Origin: Pomphorhynchus laevis
Lineage: Eukaryota; Acanthocephala; Palaeacanthocephala; Echinorhynchida; Pomphorhynchidae
Assembly (NCBI GenBank): GCA_012934845.2
Contig: WNNJ02000871.1
Coordinates: forward strand, 31,014 to 95,013
Length of the DNA: 64,000 nt
Direction: 5' to 3'
Position numbers and translations under genes: made by a program. How positions within the stretch are numbered: position 1 is the stretch's first letter; the number at the start of each line of letters is the position of its first letter. The notes below the pieces were generated by a model, which saw only the letters and a program-made list of their open reading frames with translations, ran no database searches and was not told the DNA's origin. This document shows positions 10,036 to 21,965 of the stretch, in pieces.

Positions 10036-12930
10036 GATGTTGAGGTTATTTATTGTAATTTGCGAAGCTTACTTTGCAATTTAGACGAATTTCGCTGCTA
10101 TATGACGACATCAAATTACCATGCTTTTGCAATTTCAGAAACTTGGCTTCACGATAATATCATTGAAAATATATTGAACGTAGATAGTTATCGTATCATT
10201 CGTGTAGACAGAGCGTCGTAGCGTAGATGTGGATGAGTCACTTTATATATTAAATCCAACATCATTGTTGATATCATAACGCAATACTTTAATCCATGTG
10301 GAACTTGTGAACTCGTATTTGCAAGTATGCCAGTAACACATAAGCAGTTCACTCTTGGTGTTCTATATAGAAATCCTCAAGCTGACTGCACGGCTAAGGA
10401 GTTTTGTGAATTGGTTAGGAGTGCGTTTAGTTGTTCAAGTACATGCATTTTGGTTGGTGACTTCAACATTCCCGGTGTTGATATTTGCGTGGATAATTCG
10501 TCTCGGTAATTCGGATGTGTCACCGATAGGAAACTATGGGAATTTATGGATGGGGAACTTTTGCTTGTTGAGCATGTTGATTTTCATACAAGGTTATCTT
10601 CCTCGTATTCTTCAGTTCTCGATCTTATATTTTCCCATACAATTAACGACATCTATGACCTATGCTATGAAGCTCCTATAAGTAGCAGCGATCACTGCGT
10701 TATAAAGTTTAGTGTCAATATAGCCGGTGCTCAATTAGGCGACAATGCTGAGCCTGTATTATCAAAGCGCATGTGGCATAGTGTGAACGAATCTGATCTC
10801 TTAGAATATGCATCCTATGTTGCATTTAACAATTTCAGTGCAGATGTTAGTGAACGTTGGCAGTCAATTCGTGACTGCTTATTAATGATATCAGACCACT
10901 TTGCTCCGAGGAAGCAAATCGTACTATCTAAACGGAATAAACCTGCATAGTTTGACTCCGAACTGAAGGCACTAATAAGACGACGTAATAAATTGTACAG
11001 ACAATGTCGCTCATACTCATCACTTCGATTGAAGTACAATGCATGTCGAAATAAGTGTATCAGGGCTCGATCTCGCAAATGCATAATCTTTGAACGTCGA
11101 CTAATCAATTCCATCAATTCAAATCCAAAGTTATTTTGGTAATATATTCGTAGAAATAAATGTGTAAGACCTTTCATATCGTCTTTAAAGTGTGGTGAAC
11201 AGCTGGTTAATTCGCAGTCAGATATTTCGGAGACATTCGCAGATTCATTTAGGCTTAGTGCTATGAACTCACAGTAACGATAATGATAATATTAGGATAA
11301 GCAATTTGTTGCCGTTTGGGCATTTTACAGTTTCACAATCTTCTGTTTATGATGAGCTAGCTCGATTATCGATCAATTCATTTCCTAGTTCTGATGACAT
11401 ATATCCCTTTCTGCTTAGAGCTTTAAGATCCGTGCTAACTGCGACATTAACTAAACTGTTTCAAATGTCAATTGATAAATGCGAAATACCACCGGACTGG
11501 AAATGCGCAATTGTAGTTCCGGTTTTTAAGAAGGGTGCCATCCACAATGCTGAAAATTACAGACCAGTGAGCTTAACTAGTATTGTCAGTAAACTTTTCG
11601 AACGTATAATCTATAAATATGTTGTGAAATTATTGCGTCAATCAAATCAGATAAACCCATATCAACATGGATTCACCGTTGGACGATCGTGCTTAACTAA
11701 TTTACTTTGTGCTAGGGAGGCGTGGGTTAATGGCGTGTCTAACGGGATAGCAGTTGACTGTGTCTTTATTGACTTTAGTAGGGCTTTCGATCGTATACGT
11801 CATAAAAATCTCATCGAAGTGCTTTTGGACTGTAAAATAAATCCGATTATTGTAAATTGGCTCCACGCATTCGTAACGCAACGCTCTTATCGTGTTCGTA
11901 TTGGATCGAGTTTATCATCACCACGTTTTACTTACATTAGGTGTACCTCAAGGTACTGTCTTAGGTCCACTACTTTTTAACATTTATCTAAACACATTGT
12001 TTAAACAGCTACACTGTCCGTATTTGGCTTTTGCCGATGATCTTAAAATCTGGTCTAAAATTACATCGAAAAGCGGCATTACTGTATTAAAGCAAGATTT
12101 AAAAATTATTCACGAATGGAATATTCGGACAGGAGTAATAATAAATGTAGGTAAATGTGTCCATTTACGTTTTGGTCGGAGTGACATACATGCTGATTAC
12201 ATGCTAGGCGATAACAGTATCTAGAGCGAATCACACACATGACCTTGGCACAATTGTTCAGTCTTCTCTCAAAACTCGTATGAACACAGACAGAATATGT
12301 TCGAAAGGGCGAAGTGTTCTTTACTTATTGAAGAATTGCTTCAAATATTTGCCGGTAGAATGTTTTAAGTTACTGTACAACGCATTGGTTCGTCCTCATA
12401 TTGAGTACATCATTCAATCATCATTTCCGTGCAATAAAGAGGAAATCAATTCACTTGATAATATATTAAGGCGAGGGTCTCGATTATGTAAAGGAGTTGC
12501 ACAGTTTCCTTATGCGGAGATACTAAGAATGCTAGGCATGTGTTCTATCCGATCATGTTTAATGTATTTAGATTTGGTAGCGTTGTATAATATCGTTAAA
12601 GGTTATAACGGATACTCAATAAATTGTGTAAGTTTGAATCATCGTGCCTGTCATCGAGGACATAGTTTGCATCTTAAAACTCAATATCATGGAAGGTGCC
12701 CTCGAATATATCGTCTTTCGCATCGAGCTGTTAGCGTGTGGAACATGTTACCGGACTTTTTAATATCTATCCATGACATTGATATATTCAAACGAAAATT
12801 ATTAGAATGAATATGACATCCTGATCAGCATACTATCCGAATTGCATCAATTCGGATAGAATTGCATCAATTCGGATAGCATTGAACCCGTCAGTTCAAC
12901 GATAATTTCAACAATTTAACCTCGTTTTTT
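10036..12930 (+). mobile_element. LINE-B copy 2, near-complete endonuclease plus RT
   Basis: It begins with the endonuclease start (VIYCNLRSLLCNLDEF), then FAISETWLHDN, LGVLYRNPQ, LVGDFNIPGVD (10456) and ISSSDHCVIKF (10680). The linker includes APRKQIVLSKRN. RT motifs are PPDWKCAIVVPVFKK, YRPVSLTSIVSKLFERII, YQHGFTVGRSCLTNLL, FIDFSRAFDRIRHKNL, GVPQGTVLGPLLFN (11942) and YLAFADDLKIWS (12028). The post-RT domain ends VWNMLPDFLISIHDIDIFKR before a stop at 12808-12810. The 3' UTR carries a twice-repeated ATTGCATCAATTCGGATAG (12840-12879) and a T-rich run to about 12950. A handful of stops and frame changes disable it, but FADD is intact. The order places it among CR1/Jockey-type LINEs; the clade is unresolved. 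Confidence 0.85.
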
Positions 12931-13460
12931 TTTCTCTTTTTTTGTCTTTTTTGTTTGTCTATCTTTCTATGTGAGAGGCTAAACAACCTACGGGTTTTGT
13001 ATTGTGTATTAATAATAATGTTAGTCGATCCTCTGTGTACGAACTTTTCACGTAATCAGGTGGCGATCAGCTGTTCGTTGAGCTCTAATGTACCAGTTAT
13101 ATATGATAACACTAACTTTTTTGATTCAATAGACTGCTGTCGTGGTAGATCTTTGTAGACTATAGTTCTAAATCGAAATACTTTAAAATACGTGCTTTTG
13201 GGTAGGTTATTTAAATGCCATGAATCTTCAAGCCAGTTTAATTAGCTGAAAAAATTAGCTATTGTAGTTGTGATGTCTTCTGTATGACTAAAGCTTGATT
13301 TCATTCTTATTTATACTGCGATAGCACTCTGGGCATTCAAAATTATTTATTAAGACCGTATCATGTTTTTGAGAATGTGTGGTGATGTTGCTGATTGTAT
13401 AAGAAGGCTTGCCAGTTTTGCAGAATAATGTTGATAAATGTTGATAAATATTTATTTATA
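12931..13460. other. Spacer between LINE-B copies
   Basis: AT-rich, no gene recognised. It follows the T-rich tail of LINE-B copy 2 and leads to the direct repeat at 13463. Confidence 0.4.
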
Positions 13461-13462
13461 CT

Positions 13463-15048
13463 ATGAATAAAAGTCATAGTATATTTTATTGTGCAAAATT
13501 TTCAAGTAGTGAGGCGACGCATTCGAATCAGTTGGTCCCCATTAGATGTATCACCTCTCATGAATGTGGAGGGTTTTGGCAAGGTCTTACAGCATATAAG
13601 TGCCTAGCTGATTTGGGATCTGAAGTGTGTCAGATTGCTAGAGATGATATTATTACTCGCACTGGTGTGAATAAAAGTCATAGTATATTTTAATGTAATG
13701 TTCGGAGCTTGTTACAGAAAGTCGATGAGCTAAAGTATAGGATCGAGTCTGTTAATCCAATTTTAGTTGGTATTACAGAATCTTGGCTTAATTGTGATGT
13801 ATCCGATGCTGAGGTATCCATCCAAGGCTATTCTTTGTTCCGTAGTGATCGGATAGGGGGTAGGGGTGGTGGCGTAGCTCTCTTTATGAGAGACGAAGCT
13901 AAGGTGCGCGTTTTGAGTAAGTCGTCTGATAGAGTTGAGAGTTTGTGGTGTCAGGTGAAGTTTGATAACAGCTCACCCATCATACTGGGTCTTGTGTATC
14001 GTGCTCTTAAGACAATATCTAAGAAACTCATTGAAGAGATAGAGTTGTATACGCGAGGAGATTGTGATACTGTGATAATTGGGGATCTGAATATGCCAGA
14101 TGTTGAATGGACTTCGAATACGGTTCTTCCTACTTGTGATAGTGAATCTTGTGACCTTATGGAGTGTTTTGCTTATTGTGGTCTTGCTCAATTTGTTGAT
14201 GTACATACTCGCTTTTCAAGTTGTAGTTCTTCCCTTCTTGATCTTTGCCTATCGACAAACAGTCAATTAATCAGTAGTATCCAATATGATTCTCCTGTTG
14301 GTTTGTCTGATCACTGTGTAGTTAAAGTTTTGCTAAATATACAAATGAGGGTGTTTCATCATGCTCGGTACAAACGTCAGATTAATGTTTTTCGGGCGAA
14401 CTATGATGTTATTACATCAAAGCTGCATAGAGTAAGTTGGCCTGATCCGGCTGTTGTCGGAGTTGACGAGGCCTGAGATCATTTTCGCGTGACGCTTTAT
14501 TCTCTAATGGTAAAATTCTCACCTTTGAAGTCTAAGACTAGTCGGAAAAGCGCTCGTTGGTTTGATACTGAGCTGGCTACTGCGATGAAGGCTCGTGACT
14601 TCAGTTTCAAATGCTTTAAGGGTGGGTTTTGTGAATATGGTGTTTATAAGCAGGCGAGAAATTTCTTCAATTCATTAAAGCGACATAAGCGCTATTTTTT
14701 GAAAATGTTCTAGCTCATAGTTGTAGACATGATCCCAAAGCTCTCTTTCTATATGTGAATAGTAGTAGGAACGCTAATAAAACAATTAGCCAATATTTTG
14801 ATAGCGTTATTGAAGACGACCTTGCTGAGATGTTCTCAAGGCATTTTTACTTGTACAAAGAGACTACAAACGAGTATTCTGAACCTATCCAGAACAGTGA
14901 GACGATAAGAGGTGCTAGTGTTTCATATCCTAGTTTAGACATAGCTAATTTGATAACTCCTGAGAAAGTTTTAGCTGAACTGCATCGTCTTAAAGAGACA
15001 AACTCCAAAGGTGCTGATTTGTTACCTTCGATATATCTTCGTCGAATA
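13463..15048 (+). mobile_element. LINE-B copy 3, endonuclease and start of RT region
   Basis: From 13694 the frame reads CNVRSLLQKVDELKYRIESV, then GITESWLN, GGRGGGVALFMRDEAK, LGLVYRALK, VIIGDLNMPDVEW (14078), SSSLLDLCLST and GLSDHCVVKVLL (14308), a well kept endonuclease domain open to 14476. The linker continues with ARWFDTELATAMKARDFSF. It then enters the region before RT motif 1 (LAELHRLKETNSKGADLLPS), after which the match ends abruptly near 15048, where an inverted LINE-A ORF1 begins. The 25-base phrase starting GAATAAAAGTCATAG occurs at 13464 and again at 13670, enclosing about 206 bp. Confidence 0.8.
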
Positions 15049-15059
15049 ACATACTCAAT

Positions 15060-16305
15060 TAACAGACTAATAACAATAACAGACTCGCCGTTTGTTTCAC
15101 GTCGATGTTTTTCAATGTGAGCTAAATTGAGCTGGGCAATATCAGAAGGGGAGCGGTCAGGAAAGATACGGCAAGTAGATGAAGTGGTAAGAAGTTTAAA
15201 ACGTTGGGAGAGTACCGAAGATGCATGTGAACTATGTCGGAAAACGATTTTTAATAGTGGAGGACTGATATGATTGGATTTAGTGGATTGTTTAAACGAA
15301 TAAAGGATACAGGAGCGATATTATTGAAGAGTGATGGGTTATCATCAGGAAGAATGGTTGCTAGGATAGACCTGAAAGCAGATACATCATCATCGAGGCG
15401 AGATTGTGGAGAAGCAGATTCGGAAAGCTTTAAGTTTGATATGATTATACAGCGATCGCGCGAAGGAAAACGATTTCGTGGAAGTGGTGGACGGACAGAG
15501 CTGGTAGGAGTCGAGGTAGATGAGCAGATAGAATTGGAAATGACTGGGGTGCTTGATAAAGAATTAATATTGGTTGGAGCAAGTGTGACAGGAACAGGGT
15601 GTTGAATCGGTTGATCAGAGATGTGACTGGATATGATTTTAAATGAAGGATGTAAATTATTTGGAAGTGTTACGTGGGAGGTAGAGTAAGGAGAATTAAA
15701 ATAGGTTGGGGCATGAGTGACAGGAATGGAGTGTTGAATCAGTTGATCGGAAATGTTACTGGAAATGATTTTGATGGAAGGGTGTAAATTATTGAGAGTT
15801 GATACAGGGGAGGTCGAGTAAGGAGTACGTGAGGAGAATAAAGAAGTTTGAGATTTATTTAGATTGGGGGAGGAATAGGAAAGAGGAGGTACGAGATGAA
15901 AAGCTTTACCGTTAGCATTGTTAGAATGAGAAAGATTAATGGAAGTTTGGTACGTAGTTGAACGAGGAGTGTGTGAGAGAGTAGGTTCAATAATGGGATT
16001 ATATGATGCGAAGTCAGGTGTTGATGCGAGCGAAACATCTAAAACAACATTGGTCTGAGTGGTCATGTGTGATACAGGAGTAGATGAGCAGGATTTTGTA
16101 GTAGTCGTACTGATGTACAAAAACCGCATGTGAACTGTTTACGTTTATACACCGAGTGGTCGGATATTTTAACACGAACAAGTGTCCATACATCGCAATC
16201 TTTGGAATCGCATCCAACTTCAAAGCTGGTATAACCATCATTGCATTCCGATGTGGAAGATTCTTGATCAGGAACAGGGATCTGAGATCGCGCTTTTTTA
16301 GGCAT
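15060..16305 (-). mobile_element. LINE-A-type ORF1 (RNA-binding protein), broken copy
   Basis: The minus-strand ATG at 16305 opens MPKKARSQIPVPDQESS, then a Cys-rich finger, CDSKDCDVWTLVRV...CGFC, resembling PHD-like fingers of CR1/L2-group ORF1 proteins. After one frame change near 16100 a 292-codon frame (16129-15251) continues. It has a long Ser/Thr/Pro/Asn-rich spacer containing an internal repeat of about 45 residues (HPSIKIISSNISDQLIQH against HPSFKIISSHISDQPIQH). An ORF1 C-terminal block follows (RCIIISNLKLSESASPQSRL, DDDVSAFRSILATILPDDNP). Another frame picks up LTTSSTCRIFPDRSPSDIAQ and ends NGESVIV near 15090. It is transposon-derived, not a host gene. It lies tail-to-tail with the broken LINE-B copy 3. 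Confidence 0.75.
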
Positions 16306-16425
16306 GACCTTTTATCGATAGATTGAGCTCAATCCGCGAGCGTAGCGAGCGGAACTGACAGGAATAATCTGGAATGTATTTACTTTAGATCTCAAACTTT
16401 TTTAATGTTTGAGATATTTTTAAAG
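16306..16425. other. Junction spacer upstream of ORF1
   Basis: Likely 5' UTR of the LINE-A copy in the minus direction, followed by a small hairpin-like run (ATCTCAAAC...GTTTGAGAT near 16386-16412) before LINE-B sequence resumes. Confidence 0.35.
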
Positions 16426-16426
16426 T

Positions 16427-17040
16427 TTGGGGATAATCGGTCAACTTCGACGCATTTTCATTGCACTCAATCAATTTGCCCTACGTCCGCTAATCTTTGC
16501 TCATGTGTTGAGCCGTCTTCTATATGCTGCGCCGTGTGTGTATCCCCAAAATTCAAAAGAACATATTAGTTCAGAGAGGGTACTTCATAGAGCTACCAAG
16601 CTAGCACCGCAACTGAAATTTTTGTCGTACCCTGATCGATTAAAAGCACTTAGACTTGAGACTGTCACGTGGACCCGCCGGTACATCGATATGAGTATGG
16701 TCTGGCAAATTCTTAATGATTTGGATCATCCACTTCGAGATTGTCTTCATTTGCGCTCATCCAATATCCTCCGAGGCCATGGTTTAACCCTGCGACGTGA
16801 AAGGATAAGAAAATCACGAGCTGTCTAATTTGATCGGCGAGTTGTATCTCTGTGGAATAGGCTTGGAGAGTCAACAGTGTGCAGTAGCAATATCAACGAA
16901 TTCAAAAAGAAATTACGGATGGAGGATGCCATGGGGAAAGCTGCTTTTCCGTATTTGTGATACTTTTATTATATTTTCTTTTTTTTCTGCGGTGAACCAG
17001 CCAATTAAGCCATGCTTTTATGTGCTGCTGAAACATTAAT
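16427..17040 (+). mobile_element. LINE-B-type C-terminal fragment
   Basis: The plus-strand frame 16427-16828 is a post-RT domain: RPLIFAHVLSRLLYAAPCVY, then SSERVLHRATKLAPQL, FLSYPDRLKALRLETV and SNILRGHGLTLRRER. These correspond to blocks of the 1490-2315 and 12400-12800 copies. A frame change near 16828 separates the last part (RRVVSLWNRLGESTVCSSNI in another frame), then probable 3' UTR. It may be the far end of the LINE-B copy that stops at 15048. If so, the RT core between them is gone and the ORF1 fragment lies in the gap. Confidence 0.7.
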
Positions 17041-17861
17041 AATAATACTCGTTTGAATACTTTTCGTTCTCTTTCGGTCTATAGTAAGTTAAAGTTAACA
17101 GTTCGTAACTGGATGATCCGAAAGTGAGCTTACGATTATTTATAAATCCGTTGGTGAAATTCAAAGTTGATATTTGTGATCCGTCTAAAAACCGATAGGC
17201 TGTGGCATGCTGAATATCACGACAATACTATAATTACTGAATTAACGCAGTTGAGCAGTATTTTATTTTTTGTAAATATTTCATTAACTTGTTCTTTAAT
17301 GCTACAAATTCTCAACTGATTGTTACAATTAATACACATAGCAAATGAAACAAAACACCTAAATCAGAGGACGTCAAGGCACAAATATTTTTTCGTTTTC
17401 CCACATTAAATGTAGGAAAATTTAAAAATCACCAATTCCGATTTAATCGATTTAATACTTGTGTATTAAATCACGTCCCGATTTCAATCGATCTTTATGC
17501 TCTCATGCTAAATATAAATATATAACTTCTTTAAGTTCACTTAAAAACGTTTTGAGTGATAACGGCTAACGCCGAAAAAAGCTTCATGCTATTTCTAGCC
17601 AGTTTCAATCGGCAACTACATTGAATACATAAACAATTTCCATTCGGAATCTTGACCGTAAATTCATTCCGCACACCGGAATGAAAAAGCGTATATATGC
17701 TTATATATTCAACGAGTGAAGCGTGAATAATCAGCAACAACCTCTGTTGAGTAGATAAAGATGGTATGCACAGACAATGTTTTAATTTGAGAGCGAAATC
17801 CTCAGACGTTTAAGCAACGTGCCGGAAATGCCTTCATTCACAATGTCACACAGGCAACTGA
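17041..17861. other. Spacer with dispersed repeat fragments
   Basis: No gene recognised. The segment 17595-17730 (CAATCGGCAACTACATTGAA ... CATTCCGCACACCGGA) is related to 19335-19450, a small dispersed repeat. At 17828-17862 there is a diverged copy of the MSQRQPKR start region of the 357-bp unit (ATGTCACACAGGCAACTGAA), immediately before a LINE-A copy. Confidence 0.5.
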
Positions 17862-19245
17862 AACGACTAATGGTTATTTTATTCCAAATGCAACTCCTTC
17901 TGGCAGCATAAAATCAACACCATTAAACTCCAAGTCTCTCTGGCATACTTTTAACTTAATCCTTTCTCGCTCCTCTTCGTCTTGCAACATCAATCCCCAT
18001 GATTATTCGTCATTTCTTCAGACCAAAGTATCCACGTTGCTCTCTCACAACCTCGTCTCCATTCCATATTACAGGTACTCGTCTCGCCTCATTCTACCGG
18101 AACTCTTTCATATGAAAGAGTTCTCCATGTATCACCTGCCGAAGTGTCATCTGTCATCATGCCCTTACCCAACAAAATCTCACCTGCCGATCCCCTGCCT
18201 ACCCCCATACTTAAATTGATATGCTCATCGATAGCCACTGTCCTCACCACTTTGTTTACCTCGTCCATCCGCATTCGAATCTTTCCATCACACCGGAAAT
18301 CCGCAATCGTTCGGCCCTTCTCTAAGATAAAACCGCTCGACCCCTCCCTTCCTTATAGCTATCGCCCCATTTCACTCCCCCTACTCTTTCCAAGCTCTTA
18401 GAGCGCCTCATCTTAATGCATATAAACGTTTTTCTCTCTTCATCCAATATGTACCCTTCTTTCCAATCCGCTTTATGCTCTAATCACTAGACAAAAATCA
18501 TATGCATTAAAGTTTACAATGAACTACTTATTTCTTGTGACAAAACTCTAAACCAAACATATCTCCTCCCACTGTATCTTTTACCTCATCGATCATCCCC
18601 GTAGTCCACAATCTTACTTTCTTAGGATTTCATTTCGATGATCACCTTTCTCTTTAACCCTTCGTTCTTGTATGTATCTTTTTTATGTATTTTCTTTCAT
18701 CGCTTCTTTTCCCTAAAATCGATTACTGCCTTAGCCTTTTCGCCAATTCTCCAAAATCTATAATCCTACCCCTACAACGCATCATCAACTCTGCCGTTCG
18801 AGTGCTCATACGTCTTTGTCGCTTTGACCACACATCCACATATATTGATCAACTCTCCTGGCTACCATCCACATCCGCATACAACTCCCCGTTCTCATAA
18901 CTTTTCGTCTCACCGCTGTCGCCCTCGCTTATCGTTCATTCACCTCCCTTTCTTAGACGACACTCGCCTCACCTCTCTATCACTGCGTTTTCGTAATTCC
19001 CTCTAACTTTACGTTCCCAATTACTCTAAAACTACGGTCTCCGATCCTTCATCGTCGCCGCCCCACTCGCCTGGAATCAGCTCTCACTCGACGTCTGCCG
19101 CATTCCCCTTTTTATTGGATTCAAATGCCGTCTCTGTCCACACCTCCTCGAAACATGATTTAGATATTTTTAGATTTTTGTTGTTGTGGTCATGTAAGCG
19201 TGAGCCGGCACGCATTTCCCACGTAAAAATAAATCGTTTTTTTTT
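17862..19245 (+). mobile_element. LINE-A copy, 5'-truncated and internally deleted
   Basis: It aligns by reading with the minus-strand LINE-A at 59876-62612. The linker block includes MPLPNKISPADPLPTPILKL, then FPSHRKSAIVRPFSKIKPLD, then a jump that removes the RT core (between about 18490 and 18600). The post-RT region follows (LLFPKIDYCLSLFANSPKSI, LQRIINSAVRVLIRL), then the common 3' terminus ending AAATAAATCGTTTTTTTT near 19240. It is more diverged than the 59.9-kb copy, so older. Confidence 0.8.
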
Positions 19246-20430
19246 CTTTTTTATGAGTATTGCCGAGTACACCATCATTTTGACTTAAAGTGTTCGTCTA
19301 GAAGTGACATGTAACCTGCAGTTCGTTTATCAAAGCTAGTTTTAATCGGAAACTTCATTACTTCATTGAATATGCTACGAATTCCATTCGGATTCCAGGA
19401 CGTTGTTTCATTCCGCTCATCCGGACTTATATATCGTCTTCCAATTGAACATATATGTAGTAGAAAATATTCCTCAAATAAATTATTTACTTATTTTTAC
19501 TTATTATCTTGCCTTTTAAAGATAAGTTTGAGGGATTCTGCAAAGTTTATAAAATTGATTGCGGTGAATGTGTGATATTTGCGACATCGGAAACACGGGG
19601 AAGAAGGTCACTACTCGCAATAATAAGTATTTCATTTACCTATGCAAAATTTCCATTTAAAACAATGGCCATTTCAAAATGGCCATTTTAAAGTCCATTT
19701 TATCAACAAGTTTTTATGATTGGATTCATTGACAATGTGAGTAGTTTTTCTTAAAATTTGACTCAATGTTCTTTCGGCAGGACAGAGTATTAACTTTTGG
19801 TTTTCTATATACATCAGAAGTTAATTTACCGTTAGAAGTTATACTATTTTAATGTGAAATTCAGATTGATATGCAAATACCAACGAGTCATTATTTGAAG
19901 ATAATATTTTTAGATTTATCTGTATTTGCCGAATTTGTAAATGACACAGCCATCGTTGCCGATCAAATTTCGAGAGATACTGCAAGTATGTTACTGCGAT
20001 TTATAAATTGTAATTACTTTATCACGATTAACGTTTGCTTTCCATTCTACTCTGTTACAATATGTATCTTATATATTTGCCTTTATAATGTCTTCTTTAT
20101 TTTAAAACTCGTTTATATATAAAGTTTATTATTCAATAAAATAAACTAATATATAATTTTTATGGTCGTGCATTTTTTATCTTTAAAATTCTATATTTAT
20201 TATAATTATTAAAAATCGTTTTTAAAGTTTTGAAGTTTTTTAATTACAATTTGCTCATTGTATGTGATACATTGATCTACAATTATATTAACCTGAAAAA
20301 TATATCTATACATCTTAAAATTAATATATTTTTATAAATGTAGCTTAATAAAATTAATATATTTTTATGAATTTTTATTCGTCGTTACAAAATTTGTTTG
20401 AACTTCATAACAATATAATTAATTGAATGA
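19246..20430. other. AT-rich intergenic sequence
   Basis: No gene recognised. It contains the dispersed repeat 19335-19450 shared with 17595-17730. The first clathrin exon was expected somewhere upstream of 23049 but no convincing match was found here. Confidence 0.4.
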
Positions 20431-20434
20431 ACAT

Positions 20435-20850
20435 ATTAATAAGATCAGATAACTGAGTCTACCTATTTTATGTTATTTATAAATTAAAAATAAAAATAAA
20501 GATAAATAATAAAAATTTTAATAATGTAAGATTGTATACATTTATATTTATATAAAGTTATAATTTGAAATTGAAATTTAAAAATAAAAATCAATTTTCA
20601 TGAATATATTAATAAATAATTGATAAATTGATTAATGTCTTCTTTAAACATATATGTCTTCTTTGAACATATATGTAGTAAAAGTCAATAAAAGTTAATT
20701 TTTATGAATTGACTAATACATAGCAGACGATGTATCATAATAAGGATTAGAGGTCATCGGAAGGAACTACTATGTTATCAGCTTTCGGTCCCTATTCCTC
20801 GACCCAACATAGCAGCGGGGTTATCAAGAAGAACTGATTTACTTTAATTA
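20435..20850. repeat. PLE-associated repeat with GC-rich core, copy a
   Basis: It starts near GATAACTGAGTCTACCTATT (20445) and includes the conserved AATTGACTAATAcATAGCAGACGATG (lower-case variable) block. It ends in the GC-rich core 20740-20840 with ACTATGTTATCAG, CTTTCGGTCCC, CCTCGACCCAACATAGCAG and CGGGG. This core recurs at 24.3, 36.5, 37.0, 47.8, 48.1 and 63.7 kb. Against the AT-rich surroundings the core is conspicuous. Confidence 0.8.
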
Positions 20851-20984
20851 AGTGAAGAGAATTTATTATCTTCATAAAAGCGATCATAAGATAGGTGTCA
20901 TCGTAATTATTTTAATTATTCACTTAAATTATTTTAAGTTGATTAGCCGAGATAAAAAATTCACATAGCACAATATTCGCAGTA

Positions 20985-21175
20985 TAATTCAGATTAGGTA
21001 ACTGAGTATACGTATATGACTTGCTTATACGTATAAATTAAACATAATGATAAATAATAATTATTAAATAATAAATAATTAAATTATTAATATTAAATTA
21101 TTAATATTCGTTGTTAATTTTTTTAATCTTATAATTTTTTATTAATCGAACAATAAATGTAAAGTTAGTCGGTTT
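20985..21175. repeat. PLE-associated repeat end, partial
   Basis: It carries the GGTAACTGAGTATACGTAT phrase seen at the end of the other copies, followed by AT-rich sequence. The core is missing. Confidence 0.45.
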
Positions 21176-21179
21176 TTTC

Positions 21180-21775
21180 TTAAGTTGAAAAAGTCGCCCT
21201 TCCATGGGTCGACCGTGCCGCGCGCATGCAAGCAGATGATGCAAGCGCAAGTTCAAAAGACAACCTCCTCTTTATCTTCGTAACATTGTCTGAGTAAGTT
21301 GAAGTGTTTCTCTGTGACATCGCCGTAGCAATCGTCTTGATAAGTCTTCCAGCATCACCGCCAAAACCTCCCACTGTTGAAAATACTAACGGAATGAATG
21401 ATCCGCGTTCGATTCTGCGTAAAGTTCTACGTATTTGGAAGTCTTCCTTTATTCGTTATGTTGAAACGAAGAAGATGGGCTGCGGTTGACATAAGATTGA
21501 GCAACTGTAGAGAAGATAGTGACATCAAAAAATGTCCGCTCAAATCTTGATCCTCCCAACCTTATACATGAAATGTCCAATCGTGCATTCGAGTCTAGAG
21601 TCGTAGTAGTTGATTCCATCAAAAATCCGGTCGGTACTAGAGATAATGTTGGTTCAATTTCCACACAAGGAAATACTTCCGAAATGATGCTTGCCATTAA
21701 ATTACGAATCGAATCGTGCCTAATCGTAGGTAGCCCGATTCCTATTGTTATTATATTAAATAATAACAAATAATT
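21180..21775 (-). mobile_element. Retroelement C-terminal domain fragment (RARLDI...RTFFDV type)
   Basis: Two minus-strand frames match the C-terminal part of an invertebrate RT family often found in cnidarians and other animals. The first reads RHDSIRNLMASIISEVFPCV, then NARLDISCIRLGGSRFERTF and FDVTIF (21769-21449). The second reads VGGFGGDAGRLIKTIATAMS and KIKRRLSFELALASSACMRA (21374-21180). A frame break of about 80 bp lies between. The RT itself is absent. The placing rests on my memory of the family's DI..G.W..RFERTFFDVRVF pattern, without a search. Confidence 0.6.
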
Positions 21776-21834
21776 ATAAATAATTAATAATTATTATATA
21801 AGATTTCATACAACTCATATCAAGTTAAAATTTA

Positions 21835-21965
21835 AAATTGAAATTTGAAATAAAAGTCAATTATTATGAATTGACTAATAAATAATAGACGATGCTTAAT
21901 AATAAGGATTATAGGTTATCTAGTAAGGATTAGAGGCTATTTCGAAAAAGTGAACGACAATAAGT
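21835..21965. repeat. PLE-associated repeat, decayed copy
   Basis: It has the ATGAATTGACTAATAAATAATAGACGATG block and a degenerate remainder (AAGGATTATAGG). The GC-rich core is lost. Confidence 0.5.

Noticed and set aside
15270-15605. 111-codon plus-strand ORF
   Set aside because: Antisense shadow of the LINE-A ORF1.
19369-19410. ATG frame MLRIPFGFQDVV resembling the clathrin N-terminus (MxxLPIRFQEHLQ)
   Set aside because: The stretch is part of a dispersed repeat also present at 17595-17730, and no EHLQ plus GT donor follows.
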